Of a DNA stretch of 64,000 bases, positions 29,973 through 38,470 are shown piece by piece. The notes beneath the pieces are model-generated. The model did not search any database, was not told where the DNA came from, and worked only from the letters and a program-made list of their open reading frames with translations. Source of the DNA: Paenibacillus sp. OV219 (GTDB taxonomy: Bacteria > Bacillota > Bacilli > Paenibacillales > Paenibacillaceae); assembly GCF_900110075.1 (NCBI RefSeq), contig NZ_FOCJ01000015.1, forward strand, positions 1 to 64,000, read 5' to 3'. A program made the position numbers and the translations under genes. How positions within the stretch are numbered: position 1 is the first letter of the stretch; the number at the start of each line of letters is the position of its first letter.

Positions 29973-30253
29973 TTGAATAACTTCCCGAACAGGCCCTTCG
30001 ACTTCGCGGCCGTATTGCCATCCAGATAGTTGAGCGAATGGACGAGCCCCTCAATCGCTACCAATCCTTGCTCCAAGCTAAGATGCTTCATATGCAGATT
30101 CTGCCCGCGAATGGCCAAGAAACCAAGCTCAGTCTCAAGCAGAAACTCTTCATTGTCGAAGCTCTCCACATTATTGACGCCGGTAATCTCAAGGATCTTG
30201 CGGTTAAGCATTTTGATTTCCTGGCGTTTCTGACCTTTGCCTTGCTCGTTCAT
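29969..30253 (-). CDS. yabP: sporulation protein YabP
   Basis: A 94-residue protein of the YabP/YqfC family: the core LNRKILEITGVNNVESFDNE, FLLETELGFLAIRGQNLHM and KHLSLEQGLVAIEG is characteristic. In B. subtilis it is expressed from a sigma-E promoter and is needed with YabQ. Here a terminator (30324-30356) separates it from rqcP, so a promoter should lie in 30254-30323, but I could not identify a convincing sigma-E pair. Confidence 0.93.
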   Translation of the reverse strand: MNEQGKGQKRQEIKMLNRKILEITGVNNVESFDNEEFLLETELGFLAIRGQNLHMKHLSLEQGLVAIEGLVHSLNYLDGNTAAKSKGLFGKLFK

Positions 30254-30323
30254 TGCCCGTCACCCTCCTATAAGCGGTCCTATTAACTAAGACTAGCTTA
30301 TGGGTGTCGGACAGGTTTTAGAA

Positions 30324-30356
30324 CACAAAAAGACCGCTCCGATAACGGGAGCGGCC
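30324..30356 (-). terminator. intrinsic terminator of the hup-rqcP unit
   Basis: Minus-strand GGCCGCTCC, six-base loop, GGAGCGGTC then TTTTTG. It lies about 120 bases past rqcP, after repeat copy C. Confidence 0.9.
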
Positions 30357-30378
30357 TTACGTTTCTATTGCTAGTCAA

Positions 30379-30475
30379 GTGTAAACAGCAGTTGCCACCC
30401 TCACAGTAAAAGCTTACGTTTCGCCGAGACATTATAGAAATGCATACACGTGAAGCCTATAAATTCTACAATGTT
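30379..30475. repeat. two-hairpin intergenic repeat, copy C (degenerate)
   Basis: Begins GTGTAAACAGC. The first, GC-rich hairpin has decayed, but AAAGCTTACG...GAGA and the long A/T-rich hairpin remain, with arms ACATTATAGAA and TTCTACAATGTT. Its last bases overlap the rqcP stop codon, so the element supplies the 3' end of that gene. Confidence 0.75.
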
Positions 30476-30755
30476 AAAGGGTAAATGGGTTGTTCTCAGA
30501 CTGGCGTGCTTCTTCTTTCAACAAAGTATACATACCGCTAGCCTCGTCCTTCTTGGTCGTCTCCACAATCCGCTCAACGCGAATGGAGACGATCTTCTGG
30601 CCGTATTGAATCTTGAGCTCGTCGCCGACTTTGACGGTGCTGCTAGCTTTGGCTTCGCGATCGTTGATCCAGACGCGCCCCTGCTCGGAGACGTCCTTCG
30701 CGACGGTACGCCGCTTGATCAAACGCGATACTTTGAGAAATTTATCCAGACGCAC
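30474..30755 (-). CDS. rqcP: RqcP (YabO), S4-domain ribosome quality-control factor
   Basis: A 93-residue S4 RNA-binding protein (MRLDKFLKVSRLIKRR, VWINDREAKASSTVKVGDEL). In B. subtilis RqcP stabilises the P-site tRNA during C-terminal alanine tailing of stalled nascent chains by RqcH. The GTG start directly abuts the hup stop. The C-terminal tail is encoded up to the edge of repeat copy C. Confidence 0.93.
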   Translation of the reverse strand: MRLDKFLKVSRLIKRRTVAKDVSEQGRVWINDREAKASSTVKVGDELKIQYGQKIVSIRVERIVETTKKDEASGMYTLLKEEARQSENNPFTL

Positions 30756-31028
30756 TTACTTAATCGCGTCCTTCAGTTTATTGCCGGCCTTGAATGCTGG
30801 AACCTTGGATTCTGCAATTGTGATCGGGTTACCTGTTTGCGGGTTGCGGCCTGTACGACCGGAACGCTTGCGCGTCTCGAAAGTGCCGAAGCCGATCAGT
30901 TGTACTTTGTCGCCGCTTGCAAGCGCGACTGTTACTTCGCCCAGGAAGCCGTTCAATACGGATTCCACATCACGCTTAGTGAGTCCGCTCTTAGCTGCAA
31001 TGTTGTTGATCAAATCAGTCTTGTTCAT
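30756..31028 (-). CDS. hup: nucleoid protein HU
   Basis: A 90-residue DNA-bending protein with the HU signature GFGTFETRKRSGRTGRNPQ (about 46-64) and the usual N-terminus MNKTDLINNIA. It is immediately upstream of rqcP. AGGAGG precedes the ATG. A TATAAT (31051-31056) lies just before the ribosome binding site without a good -35. B. subtilis keeps its major HU (hbs) elsewhere, so this may be a second or relocated copy. Confidence 0.96.
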   Translation of the reverse strand: MNKTDLINNIAAKSGLTKRDVESVLNGFLGEVTVALASGDKVQLIGFGTFETRKRSGRTGRNPQTGNPITIAESKVPAFKAGNKLKDAIK

Positions 31029-31204
31029 CCTTCAATTACCTCCTAAATGAATTATACTTTTAGGCAGCTAAAAAGCCGCCGCTTAGCTGATTCCCTCAAG
31101 TGGTACTATTCTGCCTGTTAGCAAATAAATCCTGCTTTCTGGAAAATATTTTCGGAGTTTGTGAGGAAAAAAGCCGAAATTTGACGAATCTCTTTGTCTA
31201 CCTA

Positions 31205-32683
31205 CTAGGGTAGCCTTTTAGCAATCTCCCAGTAACGATCCATCTCTGTTAAATCAGTTTGGTCAAAGGATCGGCCGCTTATACGAAGCTGCTCCTCAAT
31301 ATATGAAAATCGTTTCTTAAATTTCTGATTCGTACGTGCTAGAGCTTCTTCCGGATCAGCGTGAATGAATCTCGCTGCATTTACAGCCGCAAATAATAGA
31401 TCTCCAAGCTCGCCCGCTTGCTCCTCCGCGTCCTTGCTCGCTATCGCTTCACGCAGCTCGCCGAGCTCTTCGGCAATCTTATCTAGCACCGGACCGAGAT
31501 TATCCCAATCAAAGCCAACCTTTGCCGCTTTCTTCTGAATCTTGTAAGCCTTCATCAGCTCCGGCAGACCCGGCGGGATGCCATCCAGCTGCGAAGCTTG
31601 CGACGCATCAATGCCTTTGATCCGTTTCTCTTCGGCCTTCATCTGTTCCCAATTCGCAAGCGCCTCTGTAGCATTTCCCGCGTTCGTTTCGCCAAACACA
31701 TGCGGGTGACGGAACAGCAGCTTCTCATTCAACGATTGAATCACATCATAGACAGAGAACGTCCCAACCTCTTCTTCCATCTGACTGTGCAGCATCACTT
31801 GCAGGATGACATCGCCGAACTCTTCCCGCATGCCGTCCGGGTCATCGTTGTCGATCGCCTCAATCGCTTCATACGTTTCTTCGATGAAGTTCTTACGGAT
31901 GGATAGATGCGTCTGTTCACGATCCCACGGACAGCCTTCGGGACTGCGCAATATGGCGACGATTTCGTGCAGACGTTCAAAGGTACGGTTGCGCAAGCTC
32001 TCATCGCTCGAACGCGGCAAGTAGATCAGCGACAAATTGCCGTAGCCAGGCGTACGGTCCAGCTCATAAAGCGGTACCGTTAGAATCTGCTCTTCTCCAG
32101 GAACGCCGAGAGCATGTCCGATGACAATTGGATGATCGTCCGGCAGCAGCTCCATCAGTGACAGCTTTACATCCGAAGCGGTGTACTCGTCGTACACCTG
32201 CCCAATGACCGTGTGCATGTCCGTACGGATGAGCGACGACTTTAGCTCCGCCGCGTCCAGCAGCTGGAACCCTTCAATCGGGTCAAAGCCGAGCCTTGTG
32301 AACGCTTGGTCGAGGAAGCTCTCGCCGCCAAGAATGTGCAACTCTATGCTATGCTCTGGGCAGCGCTCGCGCAGCAGCTGTACGGCGCGTTCCGCCACCA
32401 TCGGATGACCAGGGACCGCATAGATGATGTTTTGTTTGGTCTGCGCATGCTCGATCAGCTGCGTTGTAATCGCATCGTACACATCCGGGAACGAGTCCAT
32501 CTGCTCGTAGATCGCGTCGAACGACTCATAGCTAAGCTTGTTGTCGTGAAACAGGCGCATCATCGGGTGCTTGTCCGTTCTTACAAAGCGGTGCTCCGCC
32601 TCTTGCAGTCTGCGCCAGACGCCAAGCGTAAGCTGGTCTTCGTCGCCGGAACCGAGTCCGACGACGGTTATGGTTGATAGCAT
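31205..32683 (-). CDS. mazG: fused tetrapyrrole methylase-like / MazG nucleotide pyrophosphohydrolase (YabN)
   Basis: A 492-residue fusion. The N-terminal ~225 residues resemble the SAM-dependent tetrapyrrole methylases (TVVGLGSGDEDQLTLG). The C-terminal part is MazG with tandem all-alpha NTPase signatures (GCPWDREQTHLSI, FIEETYEAIEAI, EEFGDVILQVMLHSQ). MazG hydrolyses noncanonical or excess NTPs. This fusion is usual for Firmicutes YabN. AAGGAGG precedes the ATG. A 59-base tandem repeat lies in the gap upstream. Confidence 0.94.
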   Translation of the reverse strand: MLSTITVVGLGSGDEDQLTLGVWRRLQEAEHRFVRTDKHPMMRLFHDNKLSYESFDAIYEQMDSFPDVYDAITTQLIEHAQTKQNIIYAVPGHPMVAERAVQLLRERCPEHSIELHILGGESFLDQAFTRLGFDPIEGFQLLDAAELKSSLIRTDMHTVIGQVYDEYTASDVKLSLMELLPDDHPIVIGHALGVPGEEQILTVPLYELDRTPGYGNLSLIYLPRSSDESLRNRTFERLHEIVAILRSPEGCPWDREQTHLSIRKNFIEETYEAIEAIDNDDPDGMREEFGDVILQVMLHSQMEEEVGTFSVYDVIQSLNEKLLFRHPHVFGETNAGNATEALANWEQMKAEEKRIKGIDASQASQLDGIPPGLPELMKAYKIQKKAAKVGFDWDNLGPVLDKIAEELGELREAIASKDAEEQAGELGDLLFAAVNAARFIHADPEEALARTNQKFKKRFSYIEEQLRISGRSFDQTDLTEMDRYWEIAKRLP

Positions 32684-32729
32684 TTATGTATTCCTCCTTG
32701 GAAGGTGGTGAGATTAGCGGGATGATTGG

Positions 32730-32836
32730 GGCCAAACGGCTAGTCGCCGCGAAGAGCATATGGATCGGCTAGTCGCCAGAAAAAGCAAGGCCAAACGGCT
32801 AGTCGCCGCGAAGGGCATATGGATCGGCTAGTCGCC
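32730..32836. repeat. tandem repeat in the spoVB-mazG gap
   Basis: Two 48-base units (32730-32777 and 32789-32836) differ at one position and are 59 bases apart. Each contains two copies of CGGCTAGTCGCC, so this 12-mer occurs four times at 29-30-29 base spacing. The second unit overlaps the last codons and stop of the spoVB-like gene. It lies in the leader of mazG on the minus strand. Confidence 0.9.
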
Positions 32837-34525
32837 GGACGGTAGCAGCCGCAAGCTTTGTAGCTTGGCGGCGAGTGCTCCGCCGCCCGGGAGCGCGCGC
32901 AGCTCGCGCGCCGTTATGCCGCCGAAGCGAAGCACGGCGGCGAGGAAGAGCGCTCCGCCGAGGGCGACGCCACCGAGCGCGAGCGCTGCAGCTGCCGCCC
33001 TCGGCGGCAGGGAGCCGAGCAGCGAGGCAGCGCCGCGCTCGGCCGGTACGAGCACCGCGGCCATGACCGCGAGTGCGAGTACAATGCCCGCGGCGCGCCG
33101 CGCGGGCATTGCCGCGCCAGCGGCGCGGCGGACGGCGCCCGCGCCCAGCAGGGCGGCCGCCGTGAGCGCCGCGATGCCGGCGCAGGCACTGCCGGCGATG
33201 CCGAGCGCCGGCACGAGGGCGGCGTTGAGCGCCGCCTTCAGCGCTGCCGCGGCGAGCATGAACAAGGCGGGGCCACGAACCGCCCCAAGCCCTTGCAGCA
33301 CCGCCGCGGTTAGCGCACTGACGGTGCCGGCCAGCGCCGTGCACCCGACAAGGGCGAATGTACGCGTGCCTGCATCGTCCGCGTACAGCATCACATTAAT
33401 GGGCTCGGCCAGAACCGCGAGCCCGAGAGCCGCGGCTGCGCCGATCATCCAGGCGGCCCGCATCACGATGGCCGCCTGCTGTCGCACCGCAGCCTCATCG
33501 CCGCGCAGACGTGCGGCTGCAAGTGCGGGAATTAGCGCGGAGCCCATCGCGCCAGCAACCATGACGACCAGCTGCACAAGCGGCTGGCCCCGGCTATATA
33601 GGCCGAAGAGAGCCATCGCTTCGGCCTGTCCATCTCCCGCGGCGCGAAGCAGCCGCGGCACAGTAAATGCATCCACGGCGCCAAGCACCGGTACGGCAAG
33701 CGCCCCCAACGTCACGGGCACGGCAAGCAACGCCAGCCGCCGCATCAAAGCGCCAAGCGATTGCGCTTCACGTTTTTCTTTATCTACATCCACTGCTTTC
33801 CATTCGTACCCATTAAACGCTTCCCGTCCATCACGAGCCCGCTCCCGCGCCCATATCCCTACAATAACCGCAAGCCCTGCCGCACCACCGATCGCCGATC
33901 CTGCATTCGCTCCAGCGGCGAGCTCCGCGTCCGCCCAGCCGTAATGCCAGCCGAGCGCCAGCAGCGCCAACATACCGGCAACGCGCACCGTCTGTTCCGA
34001 CAGCTGCGACACGGCCGAGGGCAGCATTTCACCACGCCCCTGATAATAACCGCGCAGCGCAGCCATGACCGGCACAACCCACAGCGCGAGTGCAGACATC
34101 CGGACCGCTTGCGCCGCTTCCGTATCGCCTATCCATGAGGCAATTACGTCAGCGCCGCTCCACATGAGAACAAAGCAGACCACGCCGTAGCCAAACAACA
34201 GCAACGCACTCGCACGCAATATCCGGTTCGAGCCGCCGCGAGCGCCATGAACCTCCTGCTCGGCGACAAGAATGGAGATCGCGACCGGAAATCCGGCCGT
34301 TACGAGCGCGAGCAGCAGTTGGTACAGTGGATACACCGCGTTATAGATACCGAATACGCGGTCCCCGGCTATATTTTGCAGCGGAATCTTCTGCAGTGTC
34401 CCGAGCGCCTTGCTGATGAGCATCGCAGCGCCCATAAGCGCAGCACCTCTATATATAATCAGCCGTTTCCCATGAGCGCTCGCACGCCTGCCGGACTCCG
34501 CTTGAATCCCCTTTTCACTCTTCAA
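32828..34525 (-). CDS. spoVB: SpoVB/MATE-type polysaccharide flippase (YabM-like)
   Basis: A lipid-linked oligosaccharide flippase-like protein of the MurJ/SpoVB group with about 14 predicted helices; the early segment ALGTLQKIPLQNIAGDRVFG is characteristic. The open frame reaches 34600, but its first codons lie inside the spoVT terminator and a -10-like TATAAT (34560-34565), so translation probably begins later. TTG at 34525 (residue run MKSEKGIQ) is a reasonable start, giving 565 residues. The 3' half is extremely GC- and Ala-rich, and the stop lies within a tandem repeat. The location matches yabM. Confidence 0.9.
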   Translation of the reverse strand: MKSEKGIQAESGRRASAHGKRLIIYRGAALMGAAMLISKALGTLQKIPLQNIAGDRVFGIYNAVYPLYQLLLALVTAGFPVAISILVAEQEVHGARGGSNRILRASALLLFGYGVVCFVLMWSGADVIASWIGDTEAAQAVRMSALALWVVPVMAALRGYYQGRGEMLPSAVSQLSEQTVRVAGMLALLALGWHYGWADAELAAGANAGSAIGGAAGLAVIVGIWARERARDGREAFNGYEWKAVDVDKEKREAQSLGALMRRLALLAVPVTLGALAVPVLGAVDAFTVPRLLRAAGDGQAEAMALFGLYSRGQPLVQLVVMVAGAMGSALIPALAAARLRGDEAAVRQQAAIVMRAAWMIGAAAALGLAVLAEPINVMLYADDAGTRTFALVGCTALAGTVSALTAAVLQGLGAVRGPALFMLAAAALKAALNAALVPALGIAGSACAGIAALTAAALLGAGAVRRAAGAAMPARRAAGIVLALAVMAAVLVPAERGAASLLGSLPPRAAAAALALGGVALGGALFLAAVLRFGGITARELRALPGGGALAAKLQSLRLLPSGD

Positions 34526-34584
34526 CCACGTGCACCTGCCTATCTCTTCTCCTACTCCCATTATACCCCAAAGTCGACCTATAC

Positions 34585-34624
34585 AGAAAAAAGCTCCCAT
34601 GAAGACCTCTCTTCAAGGAAGCTT
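34585..34624 (-). terminator. intrinsic terminator of spoVT
   Basis: A hairpin of about 15 bp with loop GAGG (minus-strand arms AAGCTTCCTTGAAGA and TCTTCATGGGAGCTT) followed by TTTTTT, eight bases past the spoVT stop. Confidence 0.92.
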
Positions 34625-34632
34625 ATTATTTG

Positions 34633-35175
34633 CTACTGCTCCATTTGCTTAGCGAGAAAACCTGCTGCTGTCTCTGCCATTTTCGTTTCCATCTGCGACA
34701 TCTTTATATTCTCATCCTTGCTCAGCAGCACAACCGTACCGATGGGATCGCCCCCCGCCACGATAGGGGCTGCCACGAAGGAGCTAAATGCCTCGCCGAT
34801 ATCCTTCACGATTTCAAACGAGCCGCCTCCGGTTTCCATCACAGTCTTGCGGTTCTCCATACAGTTCTCTAGCATGGCTCCGATCTGCTTCTCCAGATAG
34901 TCCTTCTTGGACGCTCCTGCTACAGCAATAATGTTATCCCTGTCTGTAATCAAGGTAATATGATTGGTGCTTTCCGAGAGAGACTCCGCATATTCCTTGG
35001 CAAAGTCGCCAAGCTCCCCAATGGGAGAATATTTCTTCAAAATCACTTCTCCGTCGCGGTCGACGAATATTTCCAGGGGGTCACCCTCACGTATACGCAG
35101 TGTTCGGCGGATTTCCTTCGGGATAACGACCCGACCGAGATCATCAATACGACGGACAATTCCAGTTGCTTTCAT
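34633..35175 (-). CDS. spoVT: stage V sporulation protein T, AbrB-type transcription factor
   Basis: Forespore regulator of sigma-G genes. The N-terminal 50 residues are an AbrB swapped-hairpin DNA-binding domain (MKATGIVRRIDDLGRVVIPK), and the rest is a GAF-like domain (ITLITDRDNIIAVAGASKK). The 180 residues match B. subtilis. A sigma-G promoter lies about 120 bases upstream. It has the same fold as the plus-strand abrB at the far end of the window. Confidence 0.97.
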   Translation of the reverse strand: MKATGIVRRIDDLGRVVIPKEIRRTLRIREGDPLEIFVDRDGEVILKKYSPIGELGDFAKEYAESLSESTNHITLITDRDNIIAVAGASKKDYLEKQIGAMLENCMENRKTVMETGGGSFEIVKDIGEAFSSFVAAPIVAGGDPIGTVVLLSKDENIKMSQMETKMAETAAGFLAKQMEQ

Positions 35176-35295
35176 GTTCTAGTTGCCCCACTTTCCTTGA
35201 AGGTTGTGAATTGGACTGGACGCAAACGCGCTTGCTGCAATGTCTATGGTTCAAGAGGAGAGGATCCTTGAATAAGGTGATTTTCGTTCTGACCA

Positions 35296-35326
35296 TAGTA
35301 TTCATCCCCTCCCATTTTCTTATTCA
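35296..35326 (-). promoter_or_regulatory. sigma-G promoter of spoVT
   Basis: Minus-strand TGAATA (35321-35326), 18-bp spacer, AATACTA (35296-35302): close to the sigma-G consensus TGAATA / CATACTA. spoVT is a known sigma-G gene in B. subtilis, which supports the reading. The leader is about 115 bases long. Confidence 0.78.
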
Positions 35327-35461
35327 CGTGGAAAAGGGGCTAAAGCCTTGATTCACCGCGACTGGAGAGATCTACCACTTCAGCTTGCGGTTGGCGAGCG
35401 CGACCTCCATTACCAGCTAGCCTGCACAAATTAGTTGGAAATATCCAATCATGCTGCAAAC

Positions 35462-35490
35462 AAAAAAAAGCCGCTCTAACGAAGAGCGGC
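35462..35490 (-). terminator. intrinsic terminator of the guanidine-riboswitch ABC operon
   Basis: Perfect 7-bp stem GCCGCTC/GAGCGGC (35470-35476 and 35484-35490) followed on the minus strand by eight T. The stem contains the stop codon of the 42-codon ORF. The stretch 35343-35460 between it and the spoVT promoter shows nothing recognisable. Confidence 0.92.
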
Positions 35491-35604
35491 AGGATGACGG
35501 AAAAACATAATCTTCACGATAGACCCGAGCAGCGCCAGCAGCCGATTGTTGAACTCTCTACGCGTATCTGCGCCTTCACGATTTGTTTCACGCTTCCCTG
35601 GCAT
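35476..35604 (-). CDS. possible 42-residue protein at the end of the ABC operon
   Basis: Not recognised. The ORF starts with ATG at 35604, 20 bases after the ATPase gene, with AAGGGG nine bases upstream, and stops inside the terminator stem. It has a charged N-terminus (PGKRETNREGADTRREF) and a hydrophobic stretch (LLALLGSIVKIMFF) that could be an amphipathic or membrane helix. Good ribosome binding site and operon position support translation; nothing shows function. Confidence 0.45.
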   Translation of the reverse strand: MPGKRETNREGADTRREFNNRLLALLGSIVKIMFFRHPAALR

Positions 35605-35624
35605 GGTCGGTCACCCCTTCGTGT

Positions 35625-36473
35625 TTAATGCTTCAGCAGCAGCCCAAGCTCTCGCTTGAGCGCCAGAAACTCCGGCAACTCCCGCACTTCAGGCGTCCGC
35701 TGAGCAGGCAGTGATATATCGAATGTCTTCAATATCCGTCCGGGACCTGCCCCCATAACGACAACCCGCTGGGACAGGAATACAGCCTCGTCGATGTCAT
35801 GCGTGATGAAGAGAACCGTCGTCTTCTCCTTCTCCCACACCTCAAGCAGCATCTCCTGCATCTCGAGCTTCGTCTGCGCATCAAGCGCGCCGAACGGCTC
35901 ATCCATGAGCAGCACCTTCGGGCGGTTCGCAAGCGCTCTTGCGATAGCAACCCGCTGCTTCATCCCCCCGGACAGCTGCTTTGGGTAGGCGTTCGCGAAC
36001 GATTCGAGCTTGATCACTTTCAGAAAATGATTGCTGATGTTTCGGCGCTCAAGCGTAGGTACGCCCTTCAGCTTCGGGCCATACTCGATGTTCTCTCGTA
36101 CTGTAAGCCACGGGAACAGCGTATAGCCCTGAAACACCATGCCCCGCTCCGCGCCTGGCCCGATCACTTCTTCGCCGTCCAGCGTCACCGAACCTTCGCT
36201 CAGCTCGTCGAGCCCAGCCACGATGCGCAGCAGCGTGGATTTGCCGCAGCCGGACGGACCGACGATGGTCACGAATTCATTCGTCTGCACGCTCATGTCG
36301 ATGCCACGCAGCGCCTCGAATCGGCTTTTCTTCGTTTCGTACACTTTGCTAAGACCGCTGATCGTAATCTCGCCCCGCTGCGCCACCGCTTTGTCTATCT
36401 CTACCGCGTGCACGCTTCTTCCTGCCTTTTCCTGCACCGCAACAGCTTCCGTTGTACGTTTTGCCGCTTCCAT
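35625..36473 (-). CDS. ABC transporter ATPase, nitrate/sulfonate/taurine type
   Basis: SsuB/TauB-like ATPase of about 282 residues. Walker A GPSGCGKSTLL, signature LSGGMKQRVAIARAL, Walker B VLLMDEPFGALD and switch FITHDIDEAVFL are present. AAGGAG sets the start at the ATG at 36473 rather than 36497. It is the third transporter gene of the guanidine-I riboswitch operon, so the likely substrate is guanidine or a related nitrogen compound rather than sulfonate; annotation by similarity alone would mislead. Confidence 0.93.
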   Translation of the reverse strand: MEAAKRTTEAVAVQEKAGRSVHAVEIDKAVAQRGEITISGLSKVYETKKSRFEALRGIDMSVQTNEFVTIVGPSGCGKSTLLRIVAGLDELSEGSVTLDGEEVIGPGAERGMVFQGYTLFPWLTVRENIEYGPKLKGVPTLERRNISNHFLKVIKLESFANAYPKQLSGGMKQRVAIARALANRPKVLLMDEPFGALDAQTKLEMQEMLLEVWEKEKTTVLFITHDIDEAVFLSQRVVVMGAGPGRILKTFDISLPAQRTPEVRELPEFLALKRELGLLLKH

Positions 36474-36522
36474 GGCATTCACTCCTTGTTCACTCATTCG
36501 TGTTATGCCTTGCTTGGGTGCC

Positions 36523-37344
36523 CTATGCCCATGGGAACAGTCGGCGGTTCAAGAAAGCGAAGATCCGGTCGCTGATGAGTCCGAGCAGTCCGATGACGAT
36601 GATGCCGACGAAGATTTGATCGGTGTTTAGGAAGCGCTGCGCCTTCATAATGGCGTATCCGAGACCGCTGTTGACCGCGACAAGCTCCGCAACGACGAGA
36701 TACGTCCACGCCCAGCCGAGGATGAGCCTAAGTGTATTCATCAGCTGCGGCTGGATCGCTGGAATGAGCACCGTCTCAATCGCCTTCCATCTTCCTGCGC
36801 CGAGCGTGAACGACGCTTGCAGCAGGTCATGGGAGACGCGGCGCGTATTGTCGGCTACCATCAGGACGAGCTGGAAGAAGCAACCCAAGAAGATAAGCAA
36901 GATTTTCGCCCATTCGCCTATACCTGCCCACACCATGATGAGCGGAATAAACGCAACTGCAGGCATATAGCGGATAAATTCCATCGGCGGCTCCACGAAC
37001 GCCTCACCGTACTTGAACGTACCTGCGAAGATGCCGATCGGAATTCCGATGACACAGGCGAGCAGGAAGCCCGATGTTACACGGAATACGCTGATGCCGA
37101 TGTGATGCCAATACTCGCTCGTGCCGAGCATATGGAACATCTCAATGAACACTTTATCCGGGGTCGGCAGGAAGATTGGATTGACTGATTTCGTATAGCT
37201 GAGCAGTGACCAGAGCGCGAACAGCAGAATAAAGGAGAAGCCCGCCGTGAATGCAAAAGGCCTGTTGCCGATATCTTTGAAGATTTGAAGCCGGTTCGGC
37301 TTCCTCTTTCTCGTTTTCGTTGATGCTGCTGTCGTCGCGCTCAT
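36523..37344 (-). CDS. ABC transporter permease, nitrate/sulfonate/taurine type
   Basis: About 273 residues with six hydrophobic helices and the BPD-transporter EAA-like loop (LGAGRWKAIETVLIPAIQPQ). A basic N-terminus precedes the first helix. AAGGAG places the start at the ATG at 37344, six bases after the lipoprotein stop. It would form the membrane channel with the neighbouring ATPase and binding protein. Confidence 0.93.
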   Translation of the reverse strand: MSATTAASTKTRKRKPNRLQIFKDIGNRPFAFTAGFSFILLFALWSLLSYTKSVNPIFLPTPDKVFIEMFHMLGTSEYWHHIGISVFRVTSGFLLACVIGIPIGIFAGTFKYGEAFVEPPMEFIRYMPAVAFIPLIMVWAGIGEWAKILLIFLGCFFQLVLMVADNTRRVSHDLLQASFTLGAGRWKAIETVLIPAIQPQLMNTLRLILGWAWTYLVVAELVAVNSGLGYAIMKAQRFLNTDQIFVGIIVIGLLGLISDRIFAFLNRRLFPWA

Positions 37345-37349
37345 AGGGC

Positions 37350-38363
37350 TCACTCCTTCGCTGCTTTTTCTACAAACGATGAATCAAAGAGGACGCTAAA
37401 GTCTTTAATCTCATCTACCATGTCGAGCTTCTTCAGGAAGTCTGCCGTCTTCTCTGCCGTATACGGAAGCGATGTGTACTCATCCCGTTTACCGAACGCT
37501 GTCACGTTGTCTTCCTTCGTAAAGAGCTTAATGCTATCAAGCCCAAGCTTGAAGTCCTCTGGCGTCGTCTCTGCCTTCTCCGCCATGAGTTTGATTGCTT
37601 CGTCTTCATGAGTCTTGAAGTAGTCCAGCGCATCGAACCAAGCGTCGACGATCTTCTGAATATCATCCGGGCGGTTCTTCACAACCTCGTCGCGGAAGAC
37701 AAGCAGATCGGGGATTAGCCCAGGTGTTTCCTTCGAGGAGAAGAGCACCTTGCCTTTGCCTTCCTTCACCGCTTTCGTTTGGAATGGCTCCCAGAGCACG
37801 GATGCATCTGTTTTGCCAGTGATAAAAGCAGGTCCTGCATCGTTAACCGTCATATTCACGTAATTGACATCCTTCTCGGACAGCCCGTTCTGCGCGAGTG
37901 CCGTCAGAAGGAGGAGATGATCGACTGTACCAAGCTCGGTCGCTACCGTCTTGCCCTTCAAATCTTTGATCGACGCGATATCAGGCTTACTTACAATGGC
38001 ATCGCCGCCGAAGGAGTTGTCGTTAACCAGCACAGCCTTGAGACCGATGCCTTTCGATGCTGGCGCAAGCGTATCGCTCAGCGTTTGGCTGTTTGCATCG
38101 ACCTTTCCTGTCGCGAGTGCCTGCAAGGAATCACTGTAGACCGGGAACCATTTGAGATCGACCTTCACGCCATGCTTATCGAAGAAGCCTTTCTCATCGA
38201 CGAGGAACCAGAAGAACCAGCCCGGCCAAGGGCTTAGCGCAATCGTAATCGGTGAATCATCTGCACCTGTGGAAGCGTCCTTCGATCCACCGCATCCAGC
38301 GAGTGTAATAAGCATTGCAGCGAGCACAGCTACCGTAACCGTTCGTTTCATTCTTCTCTTCAT
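37350..38363 (-). CDS. ABC transporter substrate-binding lipoprotein, SsuA/NMT1-like
   Basis: A 337-residue lipoprotein. The signal peptide ends in lipobox LITLAGC with C24; the mature part has PWPGWFFWFLVDEKGFF and DLKGKTVATELGTVDHLLL, typical of the periplasmic binding fold II of nitrate/sulfonate-type proteins. The open frame runs upstream to 38546 through the riboswitch; GTGGGGACGA before the ATG at 38363 gives the correct start. Its expression should be switched on by guanidine through the riboswitch upstream. Confidence 0.94.
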   Translation of the reverse strand: MKRRMKRTVTVAVLAAMLITLAGCGGSKDASTGADDSPITIALSPWPGWFFWFLVDEKGFFDKHGVKVDLKWFPVYSDSLQALATGKVDANSQTLSDTLAPASKGIGLKAVLVNDNSFGGDAIVSKPDIASIKDLKGKTVATELGTVDHLLLLTALAQNGLSEKDVNYVNMTVNDAGPAFITGKTDASVLWEPFQTKAVKEGKGKVLFSSKETPGLIPDLLVFRDEVVKNRPDDIQKIVDAWFDALDYFKTHEDEAIKLMAEKAETTPEDFKLGLDSIKLFTKEDNVTAFGKRDEYTSLPYTAEKTADFLKKLDMVDEIKDFSVLFDSSFVEKAAKE

Positions 38364-38437
38364 TCGTCCCCACTCCCATCGTTTCTCTTTTATGTACCTA
38401 AGGCTGCCTGATACGAGAACCCTGTGTACAAGAAATA

Positions 38438-38470
38438 GAAAAAGCCTAAGGAGAGATCTCCCAGGCTTTT
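38438..38470 (-). terminator. expression-platform terminator of the guanidine riboswitch
   Basis: Minus-strand AAAGCCTGGGAGA pairs with TCTCC...AGGCTTTTT. One arm includes the GGGAGA that belongs to the ligand-bound aptamer, so aptamer folding and termination exclude each other: ligand should turn the operon on. Confidence 0.88.

Noticed and set aside
32865-33944. 359-codon plus-strand ORF opposite the spoVB-like gene
   Set aside because: It is an antisense shadow of a very GC-rich, Ala-rich coding region; composition is low-complexity (Ala/Ser/Arg/Pro) and no ribosome binding site or domain is visible.
35625-38363. Aliphatic sulfonate (ssuABC) operon
   Set aside because: No monooxygenase gene is present and the operon is led by a guanidine-I riboswitch, so the sulfonate label rests only on family resemblance.
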